From positions 70,823-134,822 of the forward strand of contig MSTD01000013.1 of the NCBI GenBank assembly GCA_001942045.1: DNA of 64,000 nt, given 5' to 3'. The DNA comes from Mycolicibacterium porcinum (GTDB lineage Bacteria > Actinomycetota > Actinomycetes > Mycobacteriales > Mycobacteriaceae). The notes beneath the pieces were generated by a model that saw only the letters and a program-made list of their open reading frames with translations, did no database searches and had not been told where the DNA came from. Numbering within the stretch: position 1 is the first letter of the stretch; each line of letters opens with the position of its first letter. Made by a program: the position numbers and the translations under genes. Shown one piece after another: positions 29,056-38,791 of the stretch.

Positions 29056-30267
29056 TCAGCTGTCGCTGCCGACGGTGACGGCGGTTGCCTCGTCGGTGAG
29101 CTCGTCGAGTTCGGCTTCTTCGACGTCGATCCCGACGAGGTGCGGACGGGTCAGGGCGAGCACACCGGCACCGGCCAACACTGCGAGCGCGCCCACCCAG
29201 TACGGCAGGTGCACGTTGACCTGCTCACCGAGCACCCCGGCCAGCCACGGCGCCACGGCGGCGCCGCCGAAGCGCAGGAAGCTGTAGGCCGCCGAGGCCA
29301 CTCCGCGCTCCACCGGCGCGGCTTTCATCACGGTTTCGGTGATCAGCGTGTTGTTGATGCCGATGAACAGGCCGGCGACCACCACACCCGATGCCAGGAC
29401 GACCTTGGAGTCGGTCCATATCGCCATCACGGTCAGCACCGCGGTGAAGGCCAGCAGGTTGAGGATGAGCACCCGCACCGTGCCGAAGCGGTGCTGCAGC
29501 CGCGGGGCGACGACCACGGAGGTGAACGCCAGCGCCAGGCCCCAGCCGAAGAAGATCAGCCCGATCTGATGGGCGGTCATGTTCAGCGGGAAGGGCGTGA
29601 ATGCCAGCAGGGTGAAGAACCCGAAGTTGTAGAGCAGCGCGGTGATCGCGACGCCGAGCAGGCCGCGGTGGCGCAGCGCCCGGAACGGATCGGCCAGGGT
29701 GGTGGCGCGTTCGGCGCGCGGCGTGGCCGGAAGCAGGAATGCGGTGATCACCAGGGCGAAGGCCATCAGCGCCGAGACGCCGAAGAACGGGCCGCGCCAG
29801 GAGATCGAGCCGAGCACACCGCCGACCAGTGGGCCGATCGCGATGCCCAGGCCCAGTGCCGCCTCGTAGAGGATGATGGCTTGCGCCACAGAGCCTTTCG
29901 CGGAGTTGACGATGGTGGCCAGCGCGGTGGCGATGAACAGCGCGTTGCCGAGGCCCCACAGGGCGCGCCAGCCCACGATCTGCATCACGGTGTCGCTCAT
30001 CCCGGCCAGGCCGGCCCCGGCGATGATGATCACCAGGCCGAGCAGCAGCGTGCGCTTGGGCCCGATGCGGCTGGACACCATACCGGTGATCAGCATCGCC
30101 ACGCCCATCACCGCCATGTAGCTGGTGAACAGCAACGACACCTGCGACGGCGAGGCGTTGAGGTTGTCGGCGATCGGCTTGAGGATGGGATCGACCAGGC
30201 CGATGCCCATGAAGGCGACGACGGAGGCGAAAGCGACGGCCCATACGGCCTTGGGTTGGCGCCACAT
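29056..30267 (-). CDS. MFS drug/metabolite exporter
   Basis: 403 residues, about 12 helices, of the major facilitator superfamily (Bcr/EmrD-like drug:H+ antiporter appearance). The loop 2-3 region SSRIGPKRTLLLGL and motif-C-like GLAIGPLVGGVLGSISWRGPF are seen. It follows marR by 19 bases with AAGGAGTT before the ATG, so the pair is an operon under MarR control. The exported compound is unknown. Confidence 0.92.
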   Translation of the reverse strand: MWRQPKAVWAVAFASVVAFMGIGLVDPILKPIADNLNASPSQVSLLFTSYMAVMGVAMLITGMVSSRIGPKRTLLLGLVIIIAGAGLAGMSDTVMQIVGWRALWGLGNALFIATALATIVNSAKGSVAQAIILYEAALGLGIAIGPLVGGVLGSISWRGPFFGVSALMAFALVITAFLLPATPRAERATTLADPFRALRHRGLLGVAITALLYNFGFFTLLAFTPFPLNMTAHQIGLIFFGWGLALAFTSVVVAPRLQHRFGTVRVLILNLLAFTAVLTVMAIWTDSKVVLASGVVVAGLFIGINNTLITETVMKAAPVERGVASAAYSFLRFGGAAVAPWLAGVLGEQVNVHLPYWVGALAVLAGAGVLALTRPHLVGIDVEEAELDELTDEATAVTVGSDS

Positions 30268-30286
30268 CGGGGCGGTAACTCCTTAA

Positions 30287-30763
30287 CTAGTTTTCGTGCG
30301 AGAGCGGGTGCTCGTCGACGTCGGTGAGCAGCCGTCGAATGATCTCGACGGAGGCTGCCAGCGTCGTGCGCTCCTCGGCGCTGAGGCGTTCGAGTCGGGG
30401 GTTGATCGCGGCGGCGCGATCGGCCCTGGCTTGCTCGAGGGTCCGCCGGCCCTGCTCGGTGATGCGGATCAGCACCGCGCGGGCGTCGCCGGGATCGGTG
30501 GTGCGTGATACCAGGCCGGCGTCTTCGAGACGGCGAACCTGGGTGGTCATGGTCGGCTGCGAGCAGTGGTCGAGGTAGGCGAGGTCGGAGATTCGTGCCT
30601 CGCCCTGGTCCTCGATGGTGGACAGCAGCCGGGCCTGGGCCCAGGGCAGTGGTAGCCGGGTGCGCTGGGTGGCCAGCCGATTCAACCGGGCGACGACTGC
30701 CAACAGGTCAGCGCCGAGTTCGGTGTCGTCGGATACCGTGGCATCCTCGGTCGGGGTCGACAT
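30287..30763 (-). CDS. MarR-family regulator
   Basis: 158 residues with the winged helix: ARISDLAYLDHCSQPTMTTQ then VRRLEDAGLVSRTTDPGDAR, the wing motif DPGDARA typical of the family. ATG 30763 (MSTPTEDA) is chosen because the operator palindrome lies right before it. It probably represses itself and the downstream MFS gene until a ligand binds. Confidence 0.93.
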   Translation of the reverse strand: MSTPTEDATVSDDTELGADLLAVVARLNRLATQRTRLPLPWAQARLLSTIEDQGEARISDLAYLDHCSQPTMTTQVRRLEDAGLVSRTTDPGDARAVLIRITEQGRRTLEQARADRAAAINPRLERLSAEERTTLAASVEIIRRLLTDVDEHPLSHEN

Positions 30764-30774
30764 GCCCACCATAT

Positions 30775-30793
30775 TACATAGATTTGCTATGTA
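30775..30793. promoter_or_regulatory. MarR operator (7-5-7 perfect palindrome)
   Basis: TACATAG-ATTTG-CTATGTA, 12 bases upstream of the marR start and unusually AT-rich for this genome. Its length and place are typical of a MarR autoregulatory site. Confidence 0.75.
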
Positions 30794-30868
30794 GTCTAGT
30801 CGGCGGGCGTGCTGTCGCTCACACAACGGGCACCCGACGGCCGCGATCGCGGCTGGCAGAATCGAACG

Positions 30869-32914
30869 ATGACCGCGAAACCCCCGGCGACGACGCCTCG
30901 GCGCGGCCTCACTCCCGGCGAACTCGCGCAGGCCGCGGTGATGGCTGCGCTGTGTGCGGCCACCGCAATCATCGCCGTGGTGGTGCCGTTCGCCGCCGGG
31001 CTTTCGGTGCTGGGGACCGTGCCGATGGGACTGCTGGCCTACCGCTACCGGCTGCGGGTTCTGCTCGCGGCCACCGTCGCCGCCGGCACGATCGCGTTCC
31101 TGATCGCCGGCATGGGCGGAATGATGACCGTCGTCGACTGCGCCTACATCGGCGGACTGACCGGAGTGGTCAAGCGCCGGGGCCGCGGCACCGGCACCGC
31201 GTTCGCGGCCGCCGTGGTGGCCGGGGCGTTGTTCGGATCGGCGATCGTCGTCGCACTGACCGTTCTGACGCGGTTGCGCAGCTTGATCTTCGACTCATTG
31301 ACCGCCGGCATCGAAGGGATGGCCAAGGTCTTAGAGCGCATCCCGGTGCTCGACGTGGCCGCCGATCCGCTGCGGGCCTTCTTCGCCACGATGCTCGATT
31401 ACTGGCCGCTACTGATGGTGTTTCTCGGCATCACCAGCATCACCTCGGTCAGCATGATCGGCTGGTGGGCCTTGTCACGCATTCTGGCCCGGCTGCTCGG
31501 CATCCCCGACGTGCACAAGCTCGATGCCGACCACGAAGGTGAGGGTGCGACGATCGGGCCCGTGCCGGCCCGGCTGACCGACGTGCGGTTCCGCTACCCG
31601 GGCGTCGAGCGCGACGCGCTCGGTCCGGTGTCGATGGAGTTGCAACCCGGCGAGCACGTCGCGGTGACCGGGCCCAACGGCTCGGGCAAGACCACGCTCA
31701 TGCTGATGCTGGCCGGGCGTCAACCCACCTCGGGCAACATCGAGCGGGCCGGTGCGGTCGGACTGGGTCACGTCGGCGGTACCGCGGTGGTGATGCAGCA
31801 TCCGGAGAGTCAGGTGCTCGGGAGCCGCGTGGCCGACGACGTGGTGTGGGGTCTTCCCGTCGGCACCACCGCCGACGTCGAGCGGCTGCTGGCCGAGGTC
31901 GGGCTCGACGGCCTGGCCGAACGTGACACCGGAGGACTGTCCGGTGGTGAACTGCAACGGCTGGCCGTCGCCGCGGCTCTGGCGCGTGAACCCTCGCTGC
32001 TGATCGCCGACGAGGTCACCAGCATGGTCGACCAGCAGGGCCGCGAGACCTTGATGAACGTGCTGTCCGGGCTGACCGATCACCATCAGATGTCGTTGGT
32101 GCACATCACGCATTACAACGACGAGGCCGATTCCGCCGACCGCACGGTGGCGCTCAGCGGCAATGGCGGTTCGGCCGACAACACCGATATGGTGCAGACC
32201 TCCGCGGTGCCCGTCGCTGCCACTCAGGCGGTGCACAACAGCGCCCCGGTACTCGAACTGACCGGCGTCGGCCACGAATACGCCAGCGGAACCCCATGGG
32301 CGAAAACAGCTTTGCGCGACATCACGTTCACCGTCAACGAGGGCGACGGGGTCCTGGTGCACGGTCTGAACGGGTCCGGCAAATCGACCCTGGCCTGGAT
32401 CATGGCCGGGCTGACGGTCCCCACCTACGGAGCCTGCCTGCTGGACGGGGTGCCGGTGGCGCATCAGGTCGGTGCGGTGGCAATCTCGTTCCAGGCCGCC
32501 CGGCTGCAGTTGATGCGCAGCACCGTGGGACGTGAAATCGCCTCCGCCGCAGGCTTCTCGGCACGCGAGCACGATCGCGTCGCCGGCGCGTTGGAGATGG
32601 TCGGACTGGACGCGGCACTGGCCGAGCGCCGTATCGATCAGCTCTCGGGCGGCCAGATGCGTCGCGTCGTGCTGGCCGGATTGCTCGCTCGCTCACCGCG
32701 TGCGCTGATCCTCGACGAGCCGTTGGCCGGCCTGGACGCCGCCAGCCAGCGGGGCCTGCTGCGGTTGTTGGAGGATCTGCGGCATAACAACGGGCTGACC
32801 GTCGTCGTCATCTCGCACGACTTCACCGGGCTGGAAAGCCTGTGCCCGCGCACGCTGCATCTACATCACGGTGAACTCGCGCTCGCTCCGACGGCCGCCG
32901 GAGGTGCCCGATGA
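30869..32914 (+). CDS. ECF transporter: membrane domain fused to two ATPases
   Basis: Rv2326c-type protein, 681 residues. Domains: a DUF2232/S-component-like membrane domain of about six helices (20-215), a first ABC ATPase (Walker [10 protein letters not shown] near 268, LSGGELQR, Walker B LLIADE, H-loop HITH) and a second (GLNGSGKST near 499, [19 protein letters not shown]). Both ATPases look intact. With the next gene it makes a complete ECF importer (S, A, A-prime, T). The substrate, usually a vitamin or metal, is unknown; no riboswitch is seen. Confidence 0.92.
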   Translation: MTAKPPATTPRRGLTPGELAQAAVMAALCAATAIIAVVVPFAAGLSVLGTVPMGLLAYRYRLRVLLAATVAAGTIAFLIAGMGGMMTVVDCAYIGGLTGVVKRRGRGTGTAFAAAVVAGALFGSAIVVALTVLTRLRSLIFDSLTAGIEGMAKVLERIPVLDVAADPLRAFFATMLDYWPLLMVFLGITSITSVSMIGWWALSRILARLLGIPDVHKLDADHEGEGATIGPVPARLTDVRFRYPGVERDALGPVSMELQPGEHVAVTGPNGSGKTTLMLMLAGRQPTSGNIERAGAVGLGHVGGTAVVMQHPESQVLGSRVADDVVWGLPVGTTADVERLLAEVGLDGLAERDTGGLSGGELQRLAVAAALAREPSLLIADEVTSMVDQQGRETLMNVLSGLTDHHQMSLVHITHYNDEADSADRTVALSGNGGSADNTDMVQTSAVPVAATQAVHNSAPVLELTGVGHEYASGTPWAKTALRDITFTVNEGDGVLVHGLNGSGKSTLAWIMAGLTVPTYGACLLDGVPVAHQVGAVAISFQAARLQLMRSTVGREIASAAGFSAREHDRVAGALEMVGLDAALAERRIDQLSGGQMRRVVLAGLLARSPRALILDEPLAGLDAASQRGLLRLLEDLRHNNGLTVVVISHDFTGLESLCPRTLHLHHGELALAPTAAGGAR

Positions 32915-33753
32915 CCGCACCGACACGAGGTCAGCGCAAGCCCGTCGTGCTGTTGCGCCCGGTCCCCGGCGACACCGTCATCCACCGGCTGTGGGCCGGC
33001 ACGAAATTGTTGGCCGTCGCGGGCATCGGCGTGCTGCTGACGTTCTACCCGGGATGGGTGCCGATCGCGTTCGTCGCGGTGCTGGTCCTGGTGACCGCGC
33101 GGCTGGCGCACATTCCGCGTGGCGTGCTTCCGTCGATCCCGTTCTTCCTGTGGATCCTGCTGGTGATCGGCGCGGCGCTGGCAGCGCTGGCCGGTGGCTC
33201 CCCGTTCATCGACATCGGCTCGATACAGGTGGGCCTGGGCGGGCTGCTCAACTTTCTGCGGATCACCGCGTTGTCGATCGTGCTGCTCGGTCTGGGCGCG
33301 CTGGTGTCCTGGACGACGAATGTCGCCGACGTCGCGCCTGCGGTGGCCACGCTGGGTCGCCCGCTGCGAGTGCTTCGCATCCCCGTGCATGACTGGGCGG
33401 TGACGATTGCGTTGGCGCTGCGGGCTTTCCCGATGCTGATCGACGAGTTCCGCACGTTGTATGCGGCGCACCGGCTCCGGCCGGTCGAGCCGGCCGAGAC
33501 CTTCCGGGCGCGGCGCAAGCAGCGGATCAGCAATCTGGTCGACCTGCTGGCCGCCGCCGTCACCGTGGCGTTGCGCCGGGGCGACGAGATGGGGGATGCC
33601 ATCACCGCGCGCGGCGGCGCCGGTCAGATCTCGGCGGCGCCGTCACGGCCCCGGAGGCGGGACTGGATCGCCTTCGCCATTCTCGTTCTGGTCTGTGGCA
33701 GTGCCCTGGCGCTGGAGCTCACGATCCTGCCCACCAGCCTGCCCCGACGCTGA
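32911..33753 (+). CDS. ecfT: ECF transporter T component
   Basis: 280 residues, about five or six helices, overlapping the ATPase gene by four bases (ATGA). The family coupling helices are visible: the [22 protein letters not shown] region and [15 protein letters not shown] correspond to the Ala-Arg-Gly-type motifs that contact the ATPases. Its last 111 bases lie antisense to the DUF4349 gene. Confidence 0.92.
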   Translation: MTAPTRGQRKPVVLLRPVPGDTVIHRLWAGTKLLAVAGIGVLLTFYPGWVPIAFVAVLVLVTARLAHIPRGVLPSIPFFLWILLVIGAALAALAGGSPFIDIGSIQVGLGGLLNFLRITALSIVLLGLGALVSWTTNVADVAPAVATLGRPLRVLRIPVHDWAVTIALALRAFPMLIDEFRTLYAAHRLRPVEPAETFRARRKQRISNLVDLLAAAVTVALRRGDEMGDAITARGGAGQISAAPSRPRRRDWIAFAILVLVCGSALALELTILPTSLPRR

Positions 33754-34638
33754 CGGCTGCCCGCTACGTCGCCTGGTCAGCCGGATCGCGGCCACGATGA
33801 TCACCGCCGCGATGACGACGACCGCCAGCCACGGCAGAAACAGTCCGAACAACATCACCGCGCCCGACGCCACCGTGACCAAGCCGTGCCAACCGCGCTC
33901 GACCTGCCCCCAGAACCCCTGATACTGCGGGGCGGGGCCACCGATCTGCTCGGCCGTGATGTCGAGATTGACCGTGCTGTAGTCGATCTGGTCGCCGAGC
34001 TGGGTGCGCTGCGCGCGCAGGCTGTCCAGGTCGGCCTGCCGCTGCGACAACGCTTCTTCGGCCTTGATCAGCGCCTCGGGATCCTTGGCCTCACGCATGA
34101 TCCCGAGCAGCCGGTCCACCGAGGTCTGGAGCGCGGTGATGCGGGCGTCGAGGTCGACGCGCTGTGAGGTCACGTCGTCGGCGCGGACCTCGACGGTCTG
34201 CACCGTGCCGAGTTTCTTGAACTCGTCGAGGGTCCCTTCGAGTTTGGCGGCCGGGACCCGCAGCGCCAGGGAGATGTGTGCGCGACCGGAACTGGAGCCG
34301 GCGTCCTCGGAGCGGCTGTCGATGCGGCCGCCGGCATCGGTGGCCAGCGATACGGCCTTGTCCGCCACCGCCACCGGATTACCGGTGGTGATCGTCATCG
34401 ACGCGGTCTTGACGATGTCGCGTTTGACCTCGGTCGGTATCGGCGCGGTCTTCATTCCCGGGCCGGCCTCCGGCGCCGGGGCCGCCGGGGCGAAACCGGC
34501 GTCACTCTGCGGGGCGGACGGCGCCGAGGAGCTGGGGGAGTGCTCGGCCGCGCAAGCCGGCACGGCAGCCAACATGGCCGCGGCAAACAGTGCCACCGTC
34601 AGTCGGCGGTGGCGGGATGCACTCGTGTGCGGGGGCAT
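33643..34638 (-). CDS. DUF4349 lipoprotein
   Basis: 331 residues: signal peptide with lipobox VPAC (Cys 29 region), a Pro/Ala/Ser linker, the DUF4349 domain (about 70-240: [26 protein letters not shown]) with a coiled coil (about 165-215, [21 protein letters not shown]), then a membrane helix (255-290) and a polar tail. Its end overlaps ecfT on the other strand. Role in the envelope unknown. Confidence 0.87.
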   Translation of the reverse strand: MPPHTSASRHRRLTVALFAAAMLAAVPACAAEHSPSSSAPSAPQSDAGFAPAAPAPEAGPGMKTAPIPTEVKRDIVKTASMTITTGNPVAVADKAVSLATDAGGRIDSRSEDAGSSSGRAHISLALRVPAAKLEGTLDEFKKLGTVQTVEVRADDVTSQRVDLDARITALQTSVDRLLGIMREAKDPEALIKAEEALSQRQADLDSLRAQRTQLGDQIDYSTVNLDITAEQIGGPAPQYQGFWGQVERGWHGLVTVASGAVMLFGLFLPWLAVVVIAAVIIVAAIRLTRRRSGQPSASGQAGGQDRELQRQGTATDQNENGEGDPVPPPGP

Positions 34639-34691
34639 CAGCCCAATGTAGGCGACCGTCGGAGGTCAGGGGGGCGGGAATTTCCCGCGGT

Positions 34692-36023
34692 CTAGCGCGC
34701 CGCCGCGGAGTTGGCCGCCCACTGCGCATCGGCCAGTGATTGCTCGACATCGCGACGGCCCAGGAACATCTCGTCGAAGTACGGCTTGAGAGCCTGGTAT
34801 CCGGCCGGGAAGCCGGCTGCGCCCGGCGCCGGGATCCGGGGCCCGTTCAGCACCCGGAAGAACGGGCCGACATCAACGCCGCGGGCCTTCCAGTAGTCGT
34901 GGTACACCGGCTGAGCGGCCAGCACGGCCGGGATGGCGGCGCCTGTGACGCCGAGGTATTCGTTGCCGCGTTTGCTGCCCATCCACGACAACACCTCGCG
35001 CACCGCATCCGGGTGACGGGTCGCTGAGTTCGCCGCTGCGGCAATGCCGTTGGTGACACTGACCCGGCCCTTGGGGCCGGCCGGCAGCATCGCCACGCCC
35101 CACCGGAACCGTGCCTGGTTGGCGATCGCCGCCAGGTTGTAGGTGCCGGATTGGAACAGCGCCATGCGCCCCTGCAGGAACGTGTTGCGGGAGAAGTCTC
35201 CGTTGTTGTTGGTGGCCGAGGCCGGCGGCGCGACGTGGTCGTCGTTGATCAGCCGAACCAGATACCTGAACGCCTCGACGGACTGCGGGTTGTCGAACGC
35301 GAAGCGGCCACCGATGGTGAAGATCCCGCCCGCCGAGCCGATGTAGTTGAGGTAGATGCCCTGAAGGTCGTTGGCGGCGTTGTAGCCCCACTGCCGGATC
35401 CGGCCGGCGTCGAATCCTTCGGTGGCCGCGGTGCGGCCGTGCTCGTCGACGGTGAGCCGGGCCGCCAGCGACCGCAGCGTGTCGTCGGGTCCGTCGGACC
35501 AGCGCAGCGTGGTCAGCTCGGCGAGGTCCACCCCGGCGGCGTCGAGCAGGTCGGCATTGAAGTACACCGCGATGCCGGCGTCGGTCAGTTGCGGCACCGC
35601 CCACAGGGCGTCGTTACGGGTGAACTGGTTGACCACCGAGGGTTCCCAGGCGCGGGCTGCGTTGGCGCCCAAGGTCTGTCCGATGTCGAGCAGCCGGCCG
35701 TTGTCGGCGTAGCCGGCGAGGTAGGCGTTGGACAGCCAGAAGATGTCGTCGGCACTGCCGCCGGCCACGTCGGTGCGCAGGCTGTCGAAGTAGGCCGAGT
35801 ACGCCACGGTGTTGACCCGCACCTCGATATCCGGGTGCTCCTTGCCGAACTCGGCGAAGGACTCCCGGTAGGCGGCCGCGACCTGTGGGTCCCACAGTCG
35901 CACGGTGACGACGGTGCGGCCCTCGGGTTCGGTGGTGCGGCCCAGCAGCGTTGCCACCACCAACAGTGTGGCCATGACGAGGGCGAGGCCGGCGGCGATG
36001 AGCGTCGAGCGTCTCGGTTTCAT
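34692..36023 (-). CDS. uspC: Extracellular solute-binding protein UspC
   Basis: 443-residue periplasmic-type binding protein of the sugar ABC family (UgpB-like), membrane-anchored by an uncleaved-looking N-terminal helix (residues 7-28, no lipobox Cys). Features: TVRLWDPQVAAAYRESFAEF, DIFWLSNAYLAGYADNGRL, ALWAVPQLTDAGIAVYFNAD. By analogy to Rv2318 it should bind amino sugars. Third gene of uspA-uspB-uspC, separated from uspB by 73 bases holding a repeat. Confidence 0.88.
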   Translation of the reverse strand: MKPRRSTLIAAGLALVMATLLVVATLLGRTTEPEGRTVVTVRLWDPQVAAAYRESFAEFGKEHPDIEVRVNTVAYSAYFDSLRTDVAGGSADDIFWLSNAYLAGYADNGRLLDIGQTLGANAARAWEPSVVNQFTRNDALWAVPQLTDAGIAVYFNADLLDAAGVDLAELTTLRWSDGPDDTLRSLAARLTVDEHGRTAATEGFDAGRIRQWGYNAANDLQGIYLNYIGSAGGIFTIGGRFAFDNPQSVEAFRYLVRLINDDHVAPPASATNNNGDFSRNTFLQGRMALFQSGTYNLAAIANQARFRWGVAMLPAGPKGRVSVTNGIAAAANSATRHPDAVREVLSWMGSKRGNEYLGVTGAAIPAVLAAQPVYHDYWKARGVDVGPFFRVLNGPRIPAPGAAGFPAGYQALKPYFDEMFLGRRDVEQSLADAQWAANSAAAR

Positions 36024-36035
36024 CCGCGTGCCCCG

Positions 36036-36100
36036 CGAGATCGACGTGAGGGTCGTTGCGCCCGCGATTTCACAGCCCTGGTGTAGATCTCGACGATCAT
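36036..36100. repeat. Repeat arm shared with 28237-28293
   Basis: CGAGATCGACGTGAGGGTC at 36036-36054, followed by a degraded inverted partner (TAGATCTCGACG) up to about 36096. It lies between uspB and uspC and ends at the uspB stop. Confidence 0.55.
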
Positions 36101-36909
36101 TTGATCCCCGTCACGACGATCGAGCGGACGATGTTGCGCGAGAACGCGATGAACAACACGATCAGCGGGACGATCGCGACCGTGGTCGCCGCCATCACCA
36201 GGGTCCACTGCGCGTTGTACTGCGTCTGCAGCCCGGCCGTCGCGACGGTGAGCACCTGCCATTTGCTGCCGCTCGTGATCACCAAGGGCCACAGGAAATT
36301 GTTCCACTGGCTCACCACGGTGATCAGGGCCAGGGTCACCAGGATCGGCCTGCTGGCCGGCACCACCACATGGGTGATGACGTCCAGGGTGTGGGCGCCG
36401 TCGAGGCGGGCCGCGTTGATCAGATCCCGCGGAATGGACCGAAAGTACTCACGCAGCAGGACGATCGCGTACGGCGAGCCGAACATGAACGGCAGCACCA
36501 GCGCCCAGAAGGTGTTGCGCAGTCCGGCCTCGGCCATCATCAGATACAGCGGCACCACCGTCACCGTCGCGGGCACCATCAGCGTCGCGATGTACACCCA
36601 GAACAGGGCGTCGCGACCGGGAAACTGCAGCCGGGCGAAGGCGTAGGCGGCCAGCACCGAGCACACCAGCTGGCCCAGCAGGATGACGGCGGTCATCAAC
36701 GCGGTGACCATGATGGCGCGTCCGAATCCGGCGTCGGACAATCCGATGTAGTTCTCCAGCGTCGGCGGCTTGGGCAGCGACAGCGGGGGATCGGTGGCGA
36801 ACTGCTCGGCCGAGGTGAACGAGGTGAGCAGCCCGAGCCCGAAGGGCACCAGCGTGATCACCGCGCCGAGGAGCAGCCCCACGTAGATCAGCGCGTTACG
36901 TGAGGTCAT
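36097..36909 (-). CDS. uspB: Sugar ABC transporter permease UspB (MalG type)
   Basis: 270 residues, six helices, with the EAA loop for ATPase contact (DLINAARLDGAHTLDVITHVVVPASRPILV). Overlaps uspA by 14 bases. With UspA it forms the membrane channel of the importer. No ATPase gene is in the window, so a shared ATPase must serve it. Confidence 0.92.
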   Translation of the reverse strand: MTSRNALIYVGLLLGAVITLVPFGLGLLTSFTSAEQFATDPPLSLPKPPTLENYIGLSDAGFGRAIMVTALMTAVILLGQLVCSVLAAYAFARLQFPGRDALFWVYIATLMVPATVTVVPLYLMMAEAGLRNTFWALVLPFMFGSPYAIVLLREYFRSIPRDLINAARLDGAHTLDVITHVVVPASRPILVTLALITVVSQWNNFLWPLVITSGSKWQVLTVATAGLQTQYNAQWTLVMAATTVAIVPLIVLFIAFSRNIVRSIVVTGIK

Positions 36910-37768
36910 AGCTGATCCTGCGGCGGAAGTAGATGTGCTGGAGCAGCGTGATGCCGACGAGGATGACGAACAGCACGATGGCCATCACCGAGGCCCGGCC
37001 CACCGCGGCCGCACCGAACGCCTCGGCATAGATCCGGTGGGCCACCAGGTCGGTGTGGCCCTGCGGCCCACCCGCGGTCAAGGCGTACACGGTGTCGAAT
37101 ACCTGCGCGGCGCTGACGATTCCGGTGACCAGGACGAAGAACATCGTCGGGCGCAGCATCGGCAGGGTGATGTGACGGAACCGCTGCCAATCGGTGGCTC
37201 CGTCGGTGCGGGCGGCGTTGTGGACATCGGCCGGGATGTTGAGGATGCCGGCCAGAAAGAACAGTGTCACGTAGCCGACATTGGTCCATACCACGACGGC
37301 CGACACCACCGGCAGCGCGAGCCCAGGATCGGTGAGCCAGTCCACCTGCCGACCCAGCACGGTGCTCAGCGCCCCGTCCGTGGGGGCCAGGATCCATTTC
37401 CACAACACTGCGATGGCCAGGGGCGCGCAGATCCACGGCAGCACGTACACGGTGCGGAAGAAGCCGGTGCCGGGAAGCCCTCGCGCCAGCAGCGACGCCG
37501 CGATCAGTCCCAGCACAGTCTGCGTCGGCACCACCAGCAGCACGAACAGCAGCGTCACCGCCAACGAAGTGGCGAACGACGAGTCGGTCAGCACCGAAGC
37601 CCAATTGTCCAGTCCCACATACTCGATCGGGCCGAGCAGGTCCCACCGTTGCAGGCTCAGCCAGATCACCACGAGCATCGGCAGCAACAGGAAGGTGACC
37701 ACGCCGAAGAGGCTGGGGGCGACGAGCGCATACCCCAGTGCGGTCGTGCGGACACGCGAGGTGGCCAT
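36896..37768 (-). CDS. uspA: Sugar ABC transporter permease UspA (MalF type)
   Basis: 290 residues with six helices; EAA loop NAARTDGATDWQRFRHITLP. First gene of uspABC. Begins MATSRVRTTALGYAL. The 188-base gap to the divergent cutinase gene would hold both promoters; I see no clear operator there. Confidence 0.92.
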   Translation of the reverse strand: MATSRVRTTALGYALVAPSLFGVVTFLLLPMLVVIWLSLQRWDLLGPIEYVGLDNWASVLTDSSFATSLAVTLLFVLLVVPTQTVLGLIAASLLARGLPGTGFFRTVYVLPWICAPLAIAVLWKWILAPTDGALSTVLGRQVDWLTDPGLALPVVSAVVVWTNVGYVTLFFLAGILNIPADVHNAARTDGATDWQRFRHITLPMLRPTMFFVLVTGIVSAAQVFDTVYALTAGGPQGHTDLVAHRIYAEAFGAAAVGRASVMAIVLFVILVGITLLQHIYFRRRISYDLT

Positions 37769-37956
37769 CGGGCCATTAAAGCGCGTCGTGACAGGAGGGC
37801 GCCAAGGTGGGCAAGGTCAACGCCCGAATGCCTCGGTGTCATCCCGGTCGGAGCAATTAGCTCAGATGACGTACATCACTTGACCGCTCCGGAATCGAAG
37901 TCCCGGGTTTGCGCTTGTAGCTGGTAACAGCGACAGCAAGGACCGGGGGTTATCTC

Positions 37957-38739
37957 ATGAGCACAGCGCAGCCAGCCCGAACGGGCAGCGTGATCTCCAC
38001 GGTGGCACAGTCCACGATCTTCACTGCCCTCGCCCTGGTCGCCATGGTCCTCGGCTCGTTGGCCGGTCCGATCGCCTCGGCAAATGCCGCCGATGGGTGC
38101 GCCGACGTCGAGGTGGTGTTCGCCCGCGGCACCAACGAGGCGCCCGGCGTGGGCGCCACCGGCCAGGCGTTCGTCGATGCCCTCAACGCCGACCTGCCCG
38201 GCAAATCCATCGACGTGTACGCGGTGAACTACCCGGCATCGCTGAACTTCGGCCAGGCGACCGACGGGATCGCCGACGCGAGCAACCGCATCCAGTCGAT
38301 CGCCGCGAACTGCCCGGCGACCAAGATCGTCCTCGGCGGCTACTCGCAGGGCGCCGCGGTGGCCGGCTACACCACCTCCAGCTCCGTTCCGGCCGGGTAT
38401 GTCCTGCCCGCCGGTATCAGCGGCCCGATGCCCGCATCGGTCGCCTCGCACGTCGCCGCGGTGGCTCTGTTCGGCACACCCGACGACTTCGTCCTGGGAC
38501 TGGCTGACCGCAGCGCACCGCCCATCGCGATCGGTCAGCCGTACGTGGCCAAGACCATCCAACTGTGTGCTCCCGGCGACCCGATCTGCTTCCCAGGAGG
38601 TCTGAACCGCGCCGCCCACAGCTCCTACAAGGACAACGGGATGGCAGTCCAGGCAGCCGATTTCGTGGCCCGCCAGCTCGGCGGAGCGGCCCCCTCGGCG
38701 CCGGTCGTGCAGACCGCAGCCGAAGTCGGCGATAACTGA
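37957..38739 (+). CDS. Secreted cutinase-family esterase
   Basis: Serine esterase/lipase exported by a long signal peptide (cleavage near ASANA, residue 44). In 260 residues: nucleophile Ser130 in GGYSQGAAV, Asp208 in CAPGDPIC, His221, and four cysteines in the usual disulfide spacing (C48, C119, C204, C211). Mycobacterial cutinases act on lipid esters or phospholipids rather than plant cutin. Closest in place to Cut2 (Rv2301). A strong hairpin follows the stop. Confidence 0.93.
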   Translation: MSTAQPARTGSVISTVAQSTIFTALALVAMVLGSLAGPIASANAADGCADVEVVFARGTNEAPGVGATGQAFVDALNADLPGKSIDVYAVNYPASLNFGQATDGIADASNRIQSIAANCPATKIVLGGYSQGAAVAGYTTSSSVPAGYVLPAGISGPMPASVASHVAAVALFGTPDDFVLGLADRSAPPIAIGQPYVAKTIQLCAPGDPICFPGGLNRAAHSSYKDNGMAVQAADFVARQLGGAAPSAPVVQTAAEVGDN

Positions 38740-38759
38740 CACCAACCGAACACAAAGCC

Positions 38760-38791
38760 GACGGCCGGAAGCGGATTCGCTTCCGGCCGTC
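38760..38791. terminator. Bidirectional terminator hairpin
   Basis: Perfect 14-bp stem starting GACGGCCGGAAGCG around a GATT loop, 20 bases after the cutinase stop and overlapping the stop of the convergent SDR gene. No U-tract, as is common in mycobacteria. Confidence 0.7.

Noticed and set aside
28750..30327. A 525-codon plus-strand frame opposite the MFS gene
   Set aside because: Low-complexity Gln/His/Arg composition and a clear MFS protein on the other strand.
30869..32914. Riboswitch in front of the ECF transporter
   Set aside because: Only about 75 bases separate it from the MarR operator, too little for a known vitamin riboswitch, and no conserved stem pattern is seen.
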